Origin: JAKCDU01 sp035551615
GTDB lineage: Bacteria; Actinomycetota; Acidimicrobiia; Acidimicrobiales; Palsa-688
Assembly (NCBI GenBank): GCA_035551615.1
Contig: DASZNC010000059.1
Location: 13,099 to 77,098, forward strand
Direction of reading: 5' to 3'
Length of the DNA stretch: 64,000 nucleotides
A program made the translations under genes and the position numbers. Below are positions 22,508 to 31,267 of this stretch, in pieces. The stretch's first letter is position 1. Each line of letters begins with the position of its first letter. The notes beneath the pieces were generated by a model, which saw nothing but the letters and a program-made list of their open reading frames with translations, was not told where the DNA came from and did not search any database.

Positions 22508-23713
22508 GTGAGGGCCACGATCCTGCACGCCGATCTGGATGCGTTCTACGCGTCGGTCGAGCAGATGCTGGACCCGGCCCTGCGGGACCGGCCGATCGCC
22601 GTCGGCGGTGGTGTCGTCCTGGCCGCGTCGTACGAGGCCCGGCAGTTCGGTGTGCAGGCCGGGATGCCTGCCTGGCGGGCCCGGAGCCTGTGCCCGGACA
22701 TCCGGTTCGTGGGGGGCCACTACCGCCAGTACCAGCGGCTGGGCGACCAGGTGGTCGACGTCTTCTTCGACTTCACCCCGACCGTGGAGCGGATCTCGAT
22801 CGATGAGGCCTTTCTCGATGTCTCCGGGGCGGCCCGGTTGTTCGGAACGCCGACCGAGATAGCCACCGCCGTCCGGCAGCGGGTACTGGCCGAGATCGGC
22901 CTGCCCCTGTCGGTCGGGGTGGCCCGCACCAAGCACCTGGCCAAAGTGGCCTCGCAGGTGGCCAAACCGAATGGTCTGGTGGTGGTCGAGCCGGAACGGG
23001 AACGGGAGTTCCTCGACCCGCTGCCGGTCGGGCTGATCTGGGGGGTGGGCCCGGCCACCGAGGCCCGATTGCACCAATCCGGGATCCGCACCATCGGCCA
23101 GCTGGCCGCCACCGACAGCCCGATGCTGACCCACCTGCTGGGCTCGGTCAACGGGGCCAAGCTGGCCGCGCTGTCGGCCAACGTCGATCCGCGACCGGTC
23201 GAGGCCCCTCGGCGGGCCAGGTCGATGGGCGCCCAGGCCGCCCTCGGCCGGGAACGGGTGACCCGTCCGCTGATCCGCCGGACCCTCGGCTACCTGGCCG
23301 ACCGGGTCGCCGGCCGGCTGCGCCACGCCGGAGTGGCCGGCCGGACCGTCACGGTCCGGGTCCGCTTCCTACGCCTCCGGTCGGTCACCAGGTCGGTCAC
23401 GCTCGAGGTCCCGTTGTCGGCCACCCTGACCCTGACCGAGATCGCCGTGGAGCTGGCCGAGCAGGCCTGCGCCGACCATCCGGCGGAGCAGGAGATCACG
23501 CTTCTGGCCGTGAGTGTGTCGAACCTGCGGGCGCAGCACTCGGTGCAACTGTCGCTCGCCGGCCGCGACCTGCACGCGTCGAGGTGGGGGGTGGACCGGT
23601 CGGTGGACGCCGTCCGGGACAAGTTCGGGCGGACCGCGGTGGGCTACGCCGGAGTGGTGCTGTCCGGCGCCGACCGGGTCCCCGAGGAGTTCCGCGAGCT
23701 GGCCGAGCACTGA
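22508..23713 (+). CDS. dinB: DNA polymerase IV (Y-family)
   Basis: A 401-residue Y-family polymerase. Palm-domain acidic motifs are HADLDAFYASVEQ at the N-terminus and ISIDEAFLDV near residue 97; the finger motif YEARQFGVQAGMP near 40 is standard, and the helix-hairpin-helix region GVGPATEARLHQSGIRTIGQLA follows. The little-finger domain runs to about 350. There is no obvious beta-clamp-binding motif at the end, though one may be hidden. A perfect LexA box upstream marks it as an SOS gene. It carries out translesion synthesis and error-prone repair. Confidence 0.95.
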   Translation: MRATILHADLDAFYASVEQMLDPALRDRPIAVGGGVVLAASYEARQFGVQAGMPAWRARSLCPDIRFVGGHYRQYQRLGDQVVDVFFDFTPTVERISIDEAFLDVSGAARLFGTPTEIATAVRQRVLAEIGLPLSVGVARTKHLAKVASQVAKPNGLVVVEPEREREFLDPLPVGLIWGVGPATEARLHQSGIRTIGQLAATDSPMLTHLLGSVNGAKLAALSANVDPRPVEAPRRARSMGAQAALGRERVTRPLIRRTLGYLADRVAGRLRHAGVAGRTVTVRVRFLRLRSVTRSVTLEVPLSATLTLTEIAVELAEQACADHPAEQEITLLAVSVSNLRAQHSVQLSLAGRDLHASRWGVDRSVDAVRDKFGRTAVGYAGVVLSGADRVPEEFRELAEH

Positions 23714-23731
23714 CCAGACTCCACCCGGCGG

Positions 23732-24179
23732 TACCGGGTGGCGATTCGCATCCTGCTCGGAGGACGTGGTCAAAGGACCACGCTCTCGCTCGCCGCCCGC
23801 CACGCGGACGCCTGCAACCTGTTCGGCGATGCTGTGACCATCCGGACGAAGGTGGCGGCGCTGCCCTCACACTGCGAGCGGCACGGTCGTGAACCGGCCG
23901 CCGTCGAGGTGACCCATCTGTCCACGGCCGTCGCCGCCGCCACCCGGCGGGAACCGGCCGCCGACGTGGCCCGGTTGTCGGGCGATCCGGTTGTCGGGCG
24001 GGCCGGTGCCGCCTGAGCAGGCGGCCGAACGACTCAGCGCCGGAACCGTGGACGATCACATCGGCCGGTATCTGGCGCTGGCCGACGCCGGAGTGGAGAC
24101 GGCCATCGTGGCCCTGCCGGATGGCTGGACGCCGGGCGCTCTCGAGACCTTCGCCCGGGTGATCGCCGCCTTCGACTGA
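23732..24179 (+). pseudogene. Decayed LLM-class F420-dependent oxidoreductase (C-terminal remnant, frameshifted)
   Basis: Two adjacent frames join into one family member. The first (from about 23732, RVAIRILLGGRGQRTTLSLAARHADACNLFGD) stops at 24016; the second, shifted by +1, reads SGGPVPPEQAAERL and ends at 24179 (VDDHIGRYLALADAGVETAIVALPDG). Both match the C-terminal third of F420-dependent LLM proteins. A 16-bp tandem duplication (CCGGTTGTCGGGCGAT, 23971-23984 and 23987-24000) explains the frameshift: removing one copy restores a continuous protein. The N-terminal two thirds are missing, so the gene is dead. Confidence 0.85.
23971..24000 (+). repeat. 16-bp tandem duplication causing a frameshift
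   Basis: CCGGTTGTCGGGCG occurs at 23971-23984 and 23987-24000, period 16. Because 16 is not a multiple of three, it breaks the reading frame of the LLM remnant. Confidence 0.85.
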
Positions 24180-24189
24180 CGCCACGGCG

Positions 24190-27100
24190 TCAGAACCGCT
24201 GGAGCTCGGCCGCTCTCCGGGCGACGGCCGCATATCCGCATTCCTCGCTGATGCTGAGCGCCCGGGCCAGGTGCTTCTCGGCCAGCACCATGTCGTCGGG
24301 CCCACCGCGCTTCAGGAGCATGGCCGACCATTCCACCAGCGTGCGGGCTTCGAAGAACCGGGCTCCGATGCGCTGGCACTGTTCCTCCGATTCGGCGAAG
24401 CGCCGGTCGGACTCGGCGACGTCGCCGAGCAGCGCCCCGAGAGACGCGATGTAGTGCAGCAGCGGCCCGGTGCAGGTGTTGCCGTCGAGGCCGATCTGCC
24501 CGGCCCACGGCCGCACCATGTCGTACAGCGGTTCGGCCGCCCGGCGATCGCCCAGCCGGATGGCCGTCTCGGCGAAGCACAGGACCCCGGTGAGGAATCC
24601 GGGGTCGGGTTTCAACAGGGTGAAGCGGGTGGCCGTCCCCTCGTCGAGGTAGCGGGCGGCCCGGTCGACGTCACCGGAGTCCGAGGCCAGCATGGCCACC
24701 CCGCCCTTGAGGGCGGGCACGCCGGGCAGTCCGTCGGCCATGGCCTCGGCCAGAGCCAGATCGAACTGGCGGCCCGACTGCCAGAACACGTTCATCATGC
24801 TCAGTTGGAAGAAGTTGAGCGCTTCCGGCTGCGAGCTCTCCTCACCGAACTTGAACGCCTCGACCGATATGGCCTCGGCCTCCATGTAGTTGCCGGCGAG
24901 GAAATGGCGGGTGGCGTTCGAGAAACCGGCGACCCACCGGTGCAACGGCTGCGCCAGGCGCTCGGCCAGCTCCAACTCGTTGTGCAGGCACCGGTCGGCG
25001 TCGTCGATCAGGCCGGCCTGGAGGAGGTTGATGTGGTGGCGGTGCTCGGCCCAGAACCGGGTACCGAGGTCCCCCACCTGCTGGGCCAGCTCTATGGACT
25101 CGGCCGACATGGCCAGGCGCTCGTGCAGGGTGTCGGGGTTCCAGAGGGCGTGGAAGACCAGGTTGTGCACCCGGTAGAGCAGTGCCGGATCACCGACAGC
25201 CCGGGCCAGCGACAGCGATTCGTCGACCATGGCCCGACGCCGCGGGTAGTCGCCGTCGTAAGCCAGCTCGTTGGCCAGCACGGCCAGGAGCTCGCTGCGG
25301 GTGCGCCGGTCGGCCGGATCCACCAGCCGGAGGGCGCCCTCGAGCAACTCCACCTTCTCGTCGTCGACCAGGCCGAAGGCGGTGAACATGCCCCGGTTGC
25401 TGGCCATCACCGCCTGCGCCGAACCGACCGCATCGCCGACCTGGCGGGCCAGGCGGGCGGCCTGGAGCAGCGTCTCCCGGTACTGGCTGGATCCGGCCTG
25501 GGCCTGGGCCACCCCCAGCTTGGTCAGGAGGGTCACACGGGTCGAGGAGTCGTCGCCGGCGATGATGCCGTGCAGCTCGAGCGCCTTCTCGTACCAGCGG
25601 GCCGCCTCGTCAGGCGCCAGCGCCTGGGCCGCTTTGGCCGCCGCCCGCTCGGCGTAGTCCCGGGCCCGCCCGGCATTCACCGTGTACACCGCCCGGCTCC
25701 AGTGGTGGGCCAGCTCGGCCTGGCGCGAGCCCGCGTCCGGTGCCTGCTCCAGAGCCATGGCGACCTGCTGGTGCAACCGGGCCCGCCGGGTGGCGCCCGC
25801 ACCCTGCAGCAGCGTGTGGGCGACCAGGGCGTGGGAGAAGGCGTAGGTCCCCAGGCGATCGGGTACCTCGCGCAGCAACGAGGCGGCCCGCGCCCGTTCC
25901 AGCACCTGCAGCACCTCGTTCGGGGCCTGGCGCGACGCCGACTCGAGCGTCTCCAGCTCGAACTGGTTGCCGATCACAGCGGCGACGGTCAGCACATCGG
26001 AGGCGCCCGGCCCCAGGCGGTTGATGCGGGCGCCGATCACCTCGCGGATGCTTTCGGGCAGCTCCAATGAGCCGTCCGCGGCCGACAGGCTGGGCGCCGG
26101 GCCCACCAACGGGACCAGGCGGCCGGTCTCGGCCAGATGGTCGAGGAGCTCGCACAGGTAGAACGGGTTGCCGGCGGTCTCGTCGGCCAGCTGGCGGGCG
26201 ACGGCGTCGCTCTGGACTCCGTCCAGGTTGCCCCCGGCCCGTTCCGACACCAGCTCCCGCACGTCTCCGGTGGCCAGACCGGTGAGCGGTAGTCGGGTGA
26301 CGCCCTCCAGCCGGCGCAGAGCGGCCAGTGTCTCGTGGAGCGGGTGGCCGGGCGAGACCTCCGAGTCGCGGAACGTGACCAGCACCACCATACGGGCGCC
26401 GACGGCATTGGCCGCCAGGTGGCGCAGGAAGGTCAACGTGCCGGCGTCAGCCCAGTGCAGATCCTCGAGCAGCAGCACGACCGGGCTGTCCTCACCGAGG
26501 CTGGCCAGTAGGTCGGCGGCGGCGGCGAAACCCAGGTACCTCTCGGTCTCCGGCTCGGCGCCGTGGGCCGGACCGGGCACGTCGACCCGCCCGGTCAGGG
26601 CCGGCACCAGATGGGCGGCGGCGGCGCCGTGGCGGGCCACGTGGGCGGCCAGGACGTGAGCCGGGGCATGACGGACCAGATGGTCGAGCGCCCCCGACAC
26701 CGGTGCGTACGGCATCGTCAGTTCCTCGTCGCAGTAACCGACCCCGACGCTCGCCCCCCCGGCGTGCCAGTTGCGGACGGCCTGCACCGAGATCGAGGTC
26801 TTGCCCATGCCCGGCTCGGCGTGGATCAGCACCACCCGGCGACCGCCACCGTTGGCCACCTCCCGGTAGACACCGTCGAGGAGCGACAGTTCCTCCTGGC
26901 GGCCGACAAAAATGCGCGACGACGCCAGGCGCGGGGGCAGGGGCGTCCGCGACTCGTCGGGCGGCTCCCAGGCGACCTCGACCACCTCGACCGGGTCGGG
27001 CATCCCCTTCAGGGTGATGTCACCGGCCGTCCGGAAGGGCCGACCGGCCAGCCCGCGCGACGTGACCCGGACGATGTCGGCGGCCAGGGTCTGGCCGCCG

Positions 27101-27483
27101 GAGGCAGCCGCACACAGCCGGGACGCCTCCGCCACCGGGGCGCCGAAGCAATCGCCGTCCTCGAAGCTCACATCCCCGCCCGAGATACCGACCCGGACCG
27201 ACAGGGGACCCATGGCCAGTCGCTGGTTCTGGCGGTGCACCGCCTGCTGGATGGCGATGGACGCGGTCACCGCGTCCGAGGCCGAGTCGAACGTGGCCAT
27301 GAAGCCGTCACCCAGTCGCTTGACGACGGTGCCCCGGTGGACGCCGATGACGTCGCTCAAGAGGCTGTCGTGCTGCTTACGGAGCACCTCGGCTTCGGCC
27401 GGGCCCAGTCGCGCGGCCGTCTCTACCGATCCCACCAGATCGGTGAAGAGCACCGTCGCTGTTCTGGTCGGCAATCCCCGCAC
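24190..27483 (-). CDS. Class III cyclase domain-AAA ATPase-TPR regulator
   Basis: A 1097-residue signalling protein. Residues 1-160 are a class III nucleotide cyclase domain with metal-binding Asp15 (LFTDLVGS) and Asp59 (GDGF); Arg122 of the active site is kept, but the neighbouring Asn of the usual N-x-A-x-R motif is Ala118. Residues 190-500 form an AAA/NB-ARC-like ATPase with Walker A AEPGMGKTS and Walker B LLLEDLHWAD. The rest is TPR-like helical repeats. Such proteins resemble LuxR-MalT type STAND regulators without a DNA-binding domain. Cyclase activity is doubtful because of the Asn substitution. It follows the LLM remnant on the opposite strand. Confidence 0.9.
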   Translation of the reverse strand: MRGLPTRTATVLFTDLVGSVETAARLGPAEAEVLRKQHDSLLSDVIGVHRGTVVKRLGDGFMATFDSASDAVTASIAIQQAVHRQNQRLAMGPLSVRVGISGGDVSFEDGDCFGAPVAEASRLCAAASGGQTLAADIVRVTSRGLAGRPFRTAGDITLKGMPDPVEVVEVAWEPPDESRTPLPPRLASSRIFVGRQEELSLLDGVYREVANGGGRRVVLIHAEPGMGKTSISVQAVRNWHAGGASVGVGYCDEELTMPYAPVSGALDHLVRHAPAHVLAAHVARHGAAAAHLVPALTGRVDVPGPAHGAEPETERYLGFAAAADLLASLGEDSPVVLLLEDLHWADAGTLTFLRHLAANAVGARMVVLVTFRDSEVSPGHPLHETLAALRRLEGVTRLPLTGLATGDVRELVSERAGGNLDGVQSDAVARQLADETAGNPFYLCELLDHLAETGRLVPLVGPAPSLSAADGSLELPESIREVIGARINRLGPGASDVLTVAAVIGNQFELETLESASRQAPNEVLQVLERARAASLLREVPDRLGTYAFSHALVAHTLLQGAGATRRARLHQQVAMALEQAPDAGSRQAELAHHWSRAVYTVNAGRARDYAERAAAKAAQALAPDEAARWYEKALELHGIIAGDDSSTRVTLLTKLGVAQAQAGSSQYRETLLQAARLARQVGDAVGSAQAVMASNRGMFTAFGLVDDEKVELLEGALRLVDPADRRTRSELLAVLANELAYDGDYPRRRAMVDESLSLARAVGDPALLYRVHNLVFHALWNPDTLHERLAMSAESIELAQQVGDLGTRFWAEHRHHINLLQAGLIDDADRCLHNELELAERLAQPLHRWVAGFSNATRHFLAGNYMEAEAISVEAFKFGEESSQPEALNFFQLSMMNVFWQSGRQFDLALAEAMADGLPGVPALKGGVAMLASDSGDVDRAARYLDEGTATRFTLLKPDPGFLTGVLCFAETAIRLGDRRAAEPLYDMVRPWAGQIGLDGNTCTGPLLHYIASLGALLGDVAESDRRFAESEEQCQRIGARFFEARTLVEWSAMLLKRGGPDDMVLAEKHLARALSISEECGYAAVARRAAELQRF

Positions 27484-27598
27484 TCGTCCTTCCGGCTATT
27501 TCGTCCAGTTTCTCACAATGGTTTTGGGCGGGCGACGTTCGCTGGCAGTCTAAGTGCCTGCACGGGCGGCGGTAACCGGCAGGCGACCGGGACCGACG

Positions 27599-27604
27599 TA
27601 GGTT
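27599..27604 (+). promoter_or_regulatory. -10 box TAGGTT of the FMN reductase gene
   Basis: TAGGTT ends 5 nt before ATG 27610 with no ribosome site, consistent with leaderless expression. Confidence 0.45.
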
Positions 27605-27609
27605 GATGC

Positions 27610-28245
27610 ATGAGCAAGCTTCAGATCATCGTCGGCAGCACGCGGGAGACCCGGGCCGCCGACCGGGTCCTGCCGTGGGTGACCCGTCGGGCCGAGGCGC
27701 ACCCCGATTTCGATGTCGAGGTGCTCGACCTGCGGGACTGGCCTCTCCCGATGTTCGCCGAGCATCTCGGCACCATCGGTGACAGAAACGATCCCACCTA
27801 CTCCGATCCGATCGTGAAGCGGTGGAATCAGAAGATCAAGGAGGGCGACGCCTTCCTGGTCATCACCCCGGAGTACAACCACAGCGTTCCGGGCGTGTTG
27901 AAGAACGCCATCGACAACGTGTTCGTGTCCTTCGCGCTGCGCAACAAGCCCATCGCCGCCGTCGGCTACAGCGGGGGGTTGGCGGCCGCCATCCGGGCCA
28001 TCGAGCATCTGGCCCACATCGCCATCGAGGCCGACATGCACCCCCTGCGCAGCAGTGTGCTCATCCCGTTCGTCCAGACCGCCTTCGACGACGACGGCAG
28101 CCCCAAGGACCCGATGACCGAAACGGCCATGCAGATCGTCCTGGACGACCTGGCGTGGTGGTCGAAGCTGCTCGAGTCGGGACGGGCCGCCGGCGAGCTG
28201 CCGCCGGCCGTGTTCCGGCTCCGGGCCGGATCGCCTAAGACCTGA
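27610..28245 (+). CDS. NADPH-dependent FMN reductase/flavodoxin-like oxidoreductase
   Basis: A 211-residue flavoprotein of the NADPH-dependent FMN reductase family. The flavin phosphate loop is GSTRETRAADRV at residues 9-20, and TPEYNHSVPGVLKNAIDNV near 90 binds the isoalloxazine. Such enzymes reduce quinones, azo dyes, chromate or free flavin, and can feed reduced FMN to the luciferase-like enzymes of the window. Short tandem repeats containing the stop codon follow the gene. Confidence 0.88.
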   Translation: MSKLQIIVGSTRETRAADRVLPWVTRRAEAHPDFDVEVLDLRDWPLPMFAEHLGTIGDRNDPTYSDPIVKRWNQKIKEGDAFLVITPEYNHSVPGVLKNAIDNVFVSFALRNKPIAAVGYSGGLAAAIRAIEHLAHIAIEADMHPLRSSVLIPFVQTAFDDDGSPKDPMTETAMQIVLDDLAWWSKLLESGRAAGELPPAVFRLRAGSPKT

Positions 28246-28325
28246 CCGGCGGACCGGAGACGGCGACGCCCTCCGGTCGTGACCGGCGGACGGGAGACGG
28301 AGCCGGGTGGACGGCTGACCGGCGG
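28243..28325. repeat. Tandem repeats at the converging gene ends
   Basis: TGACCGGCGGACCGGAGACGG (28243-28263) recurs with one change at 28280-28300, period 37, and its first ten bases again at 28316-28325. Copy 1 begins with the stop codon of the FMN reductase gene. The repeat fills the whole gap up to the stop of the converging DUF427 gene. Confidence 0.7.
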
Positions 28326-29114
28326 TCAGAACGCCGGTGGACGGCTCTTCGGGGCCGGCGGCCGGGGCAGTTGGACACCGTCGAGCACGATGTCGGTCCG
28401 CTCGTTGTAGAACGCGACCAGGCCGGCGATCGGCGCCAGTGCGGCGGTGGGCAGGTCGTAGCTCCAGGCCAGGTCCCGGTGCTCGACCCGCCCGACCCGG
28501 ACCGACCAGTACGAGCCGGTCCGGCCCTTGTACGGACACTCGGTGACGGTGTCGGTCGGCACCATCCGGGAGAAGTCGATATCGGTGCGGTTCAGGTAGT
28601 AGCGGGTCGGGAGGCCGGTTTCGAAGACGAGGACCGGTGACGTGGTCTCGGCCACGACGGCTCCCCCCAGTTTGATCACGACCGAGCGGGTGGACCGGAC
28701 GGCATCGACCCGGGAGTACGGGTTGCGCGGATGCACGTAGACGCGCTCGTCCTCCTCGAACCAGGCGTCGAACGCCGACCACCGGAAACGCACCGTCTCC
28801 TCCAGTCGCGGATCGGTGGCCTGTCGGACCACGTGGGCGGCGCCGGAGCGCAGCTCGGAACCGCAACGCAGCCCATGTAGGTGGGCCCACCCGAACGGGC
28901 CCGGCCGGCGCCCGTCCTCGGGGACCAGGGCCCGGCGCTCGACGTCGGAACGGGGGATGTAGAACTGCGGATAGCCGGCCCACTCCCAGACGTAGAAGGC
29001 GTTGACGGAATCGACGACGGCGCGCCGACCGATGAACGCCCGGATGCGCCGGGGCACCGGTTGGACGCGGTCCGGCGGCATCAGCGCCGCTGGGTACCGG
29101 ATCGGTGAGTCCAT
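28326..29114 (-). CDS. DUF427 domain protein
   Basis: A 262-residue protein with two copies of a DUF427 module. The second is clearer: VVIKLGGAVVAETTSPVLVFETGLPTRYYLNRTDIDFSRM and CPYKGRTGSYWSVRVG. The first half carries the related IPRSDVERRALVPEDG. DUF427 is a small beta-structure of unknown function, common in actinobacteria. Start ATG 29114. It diverges from the adjacent acetyltransferase-like gene. Confidence 0.85.
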   Translation of the reverse strand: MDSPIRYPAALMPPDRVQPVPRRIRAFIGRRAVVDSVNAFYVWEWAGYPQFYIPRSDVERRALVPEDGRRPGPFGWAHLHGLRCGSELRSGAAHVVRQATDPRLEETVRFRWSAFDAWFEEDERVYVHPRNPYSRVDAVRSTRSVVIKLGGAVVAETTSPVLVFETGLPTRYYLNRTDIDFSRMVPTDTVTECPYKGRTGSYWSVRVGRVEHRDLAWSYDLPTAALAPIAGLVAFYNERTDIVLDGVQLPRPPAPKSRPPAF

Positions 29115-29134
29115 CGCATCGAGTATGGCGGACG

Positions 29135-29140
29135 TAGCCT
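29135..29140 (+). promoter_or_regulatory. -10 box TAGCCT of the GNAT-like gene
   Basis: TAGCCT ends 6 nt before ATG 29147, without a ribosome site. Confidence 0.45.
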
Positions 29141-29146
29141 GCGCCG

Positions 29147-29608
29147 ATGCCTTTCGTGCCCGACGACTTCGACGTACCGACGGCGGCCGGCACCGACCGG
29201 TTCGTCCTGGAACCGCTCGACGTCATGCACAACGAGGCCGACCTGGCGGCGTGGTCGTCGAGCATCGACCACATCCGCGCCACCCCCGGATTCCCCGACG
29301 GGGACTGGCCGCCGCTCGCCGGCATGTCGAGCGATCGGAACCGGTCGGACCTGGCCCGCCACGCCGACGACTTCGCCCAGCGCAGGGGTTTCACCTACAC
29401 CGTTCTCGACCCGGCCGACGGGCGGGTGATCGGCTGCCTGTACATCTATCCGTCGAAGAAGGACGGCCACGAGGCCGAGGTCTCATCGTGGGTCAGCGCC
29501 GAACGGGCCGAGCTGGACGGGCCGCTTTACCGTTTCGTGTCCGACTGGCTCGACCGCGGCTGGCCGTTCACGAGCGTGGACTACGGGCCGCGACCAGCCG
29601 GCACATGA
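29147..29608 (+). CDS. GNAT-like acetyltransferase-fold protein
   Basis: A 153-residue protein with a GNAT-type order: FVLEPLDVMHNEADLAAWSSS, then FTYTVLDPADGRVIGCLYIYPSKKDGHEAEVSSWVS. The strand GRVIGCLYIYP corresponds to the central beta-strand, but the canonical R-x-x-G-x-G/A acetyl-CoA loop is weak or absent, so enzymatic activity is uncertain. The function is unknown. Confidence 0.6.
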   Translation: MPFVPDDFDVPTAAGTDRFVLEPLDVMHNEADLAAWSSSIDHIRATPGFPDGDWPPLAGMSSDRNRSDLARHADDFAQRRGFTYTVLDPADGRVIGCLYIYPSKKDGHEAEVSSWVSAERAELDGPLYRFVSDWLDRGWPFTSVDYGPRPAGT

Positions 29609-29688
29609 GACCGCCGGCCGGTCCCCGGCTGGTACGCTGATGGGTCCCCCCGAATCGGGCCCTGCGGCCCGCGGATACGGAGCCTTCC

Positions 29689-31170
29689 TTGTCTTCCCCC
29701 TCGTTCGCAGAGCTCGGCGTTGCCGCCGATGCCGTCCGCTATCTCCGCGCCCGCGGCATCGATAGTGCTTTCCCCATCCAGGCCCTGGCCATCCCGCCGG
29801 CCCTGGCCGGTCGCGACATATGCGGCCGGGCCCCGACCGGATCGGGGAAGACCATCGCCTTCGGCCTGCCGGTCGCCGCTCGCGTCCCCCGGGGTGGGCC
29901 CCGCCGGCCCACCGCCCTGATCCTGGCTCCCACCCGGGAGCTGGCCGCCCAGATCGAGAAGGAGATGGCCCTGCTGCTGGGTCGCGACGGCCATCGCCGA
30001 GTGGCCGCCTTCTACGGCGGAGTCGGATTCGGCCCCCAGCTGAAGGCTCTGAGTCGCGGCATCGATGTCGCTGTGGCCTGCCCGGGGCGGCTGAAGGACC
30101 TGATCGACCGAGGCGACATCTCCCTCGGCGACGTGCAGATCGTCGTCCTCGACGAGGCCGACCGGATGGCGGACATGGGCTTCCTGCCCGAGGTGCGCCG
30201 TCTGTTGAACCAGGTGCGTGACGACCGCCAGACCATGCTCTTCTCGGCCACGCTGGACGGCGACGTCGACACCCTGATCCGCAATTACCAGCGCGACCCG
30301 GTCCACGTGGCCGTCGAGGCGGAGGCATCGGCCGGGGCGACGACCACGCACAACTGGGTCGACGTGCCCCGCGAGGAGCGGGTGGCGTTGACCGCCGGCT
30401 ACATCGCCGACCACGGCTCCACCGTCGTCTTCTGCCGGACCAAGCACGGCGCCGACCGGCTGGCCCGACAGCTGTCGAACGCCGGCGTGTCGGCCGTGCC
30501 GATCCACGGCGACCGGTCCCAGGGCCAACGGGAGAAGGCGCTGGCCGCCTTCGCCGCCGGCCGGGCCCAGGCCCTGGTCGCCACGGACGTGGCCGCCCGG
30601 GGTATCCACGTGGACGACGTCCGCTGCGTGGTCCACTTCGATCTGCCGGCGACCGACAAGGACTACATGCACCGGTCGGGACGGACCGGTCGGGCCGGTG
30701 CCGACGGCACGGTGATCGCCTACGTCACGCCCAACACGCTGGACCTGGCCCGTGATCTGCGGCGCGCTCTGGTCGGTGTGGTCCCGGCCAAGAGCTCGGC
30801 CAGCCGCGACGTGGCCCGCCCGGCCGGCACCCCGGCGCCGACCACCCCGGCGACGCCCGCGGGCTCCGACCCGGCCCCGCCGCGTACCAATGGATCGGAC
30901 CCGTCGGGGCCGATTCCGATCGCTCGCGGCCAGGGTCGCCACCCGGGCCGGCGCGGCCAGGGTGGCCCCAAGCCGGCTGGCCAGAACGGCTCCCAGTCGC
31001 GAGGCCAGGGCGGCCAGAACGGCAGCCCGGCCCGGCCCAAGAACGGGGCCAAGGCCGGCGTCGGCCGCACCGGGGAACGCTGGACCGGCTCGAAGCCGGC
31101 GGCCAAGGGTGGAACCGCATCCGGGCCCGGCCCCCGCCGCGCCGCCCGTCCCCGCCGCCGGCCGGCCTGA
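29689..31170 (+). CDS. DEAD-box RNA helicase
   Basis: A 493-residue DEAD-box helicase. Motifs are present in order: Q motif (FPIQALAIP), I (APTGSGKT), Ia (PTRELAAQ), II (VLDEAD), III (SATLD), IV (VVFCRTK), V (ATDVAARGI) and VI (HRSGRTGRAG). The C-terminal 130 residues are Pro-, Gly-, Asn- and Arg-rich and basic, likely a disordered RNA-binding tail. It probably unwinds RNA in ribosome assembly or cold adaptation. TTG 29689 is the start in frame with the conserved N-terminus; upstream hairpin GGGCCCTGCGGCCC may affect it. Confidence 0.95.
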   Translation: MSSPSFAELGVAADAVRYLRARGIDSAFPIQALAIPPALAGRDICGRAPTGSGKTIAFGLPVAARVPRGGPRRPTALILAPTRELAAQIEKEMALLLGRDGHRRVAAFYGGVGFGPQLKALSRGIDVAVACPGRLKDLIDRGDISLGDVQIVVLDEADRMADMGFLPEVRRLLNQVRDDRQTMLFSATLDGDVDTLIRNYQRDPVHVAVEAEASAGATTTHNWVDVPREERVALTAGYIADHGSTVVFCRTKHGADRLARQLSNAGVSAVPIHGDRSQGQREKALAAFAAGRAQALVATDVAARGIHVDDVRCVVHFDLPATDKDYMHRSGRTGRAGADGTVIAYVTPNTLDLARDLRRALVGVVPAKSSASRDVARPAGTPAPTTPATPAGSDPAPPRTNGSDPSGPIPIARGQGRHPGRRGQGGPKPAGQNGSQSRGQGGQNGSPARPKNGAKAGVGRTGERWTGSKPAAKGGTASGPGPRRAARPRRRPA

Positions 31171-31231
31171 ACCGCCCCACTGCCCCCTATCGCCGACCCG
31201 CGGCTCCTTTGACCTGATCCGGCGCGGGGCC

Positions 31232-31261
31232 TTGACATGTGACTATTTAGTCACGTATTCT
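31232..31261 (+). promoter_or_regulatory. Leaderless promoter with internal palindrome (ArsR operator)
   Basis: TTGACA (31232-31237) and TATTCT (31256-31261) are separated by 18 bp, and translation starts 6 nt later at GTG 31268. The spacer contains a perfect palindrome GTGACTA-TT-TAGTCAC (31239-31254), exactly where the ArsR-family product would block RNA polymerase. Confidence 0.8.
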
Positions 31262-31267
31262 GATCCA

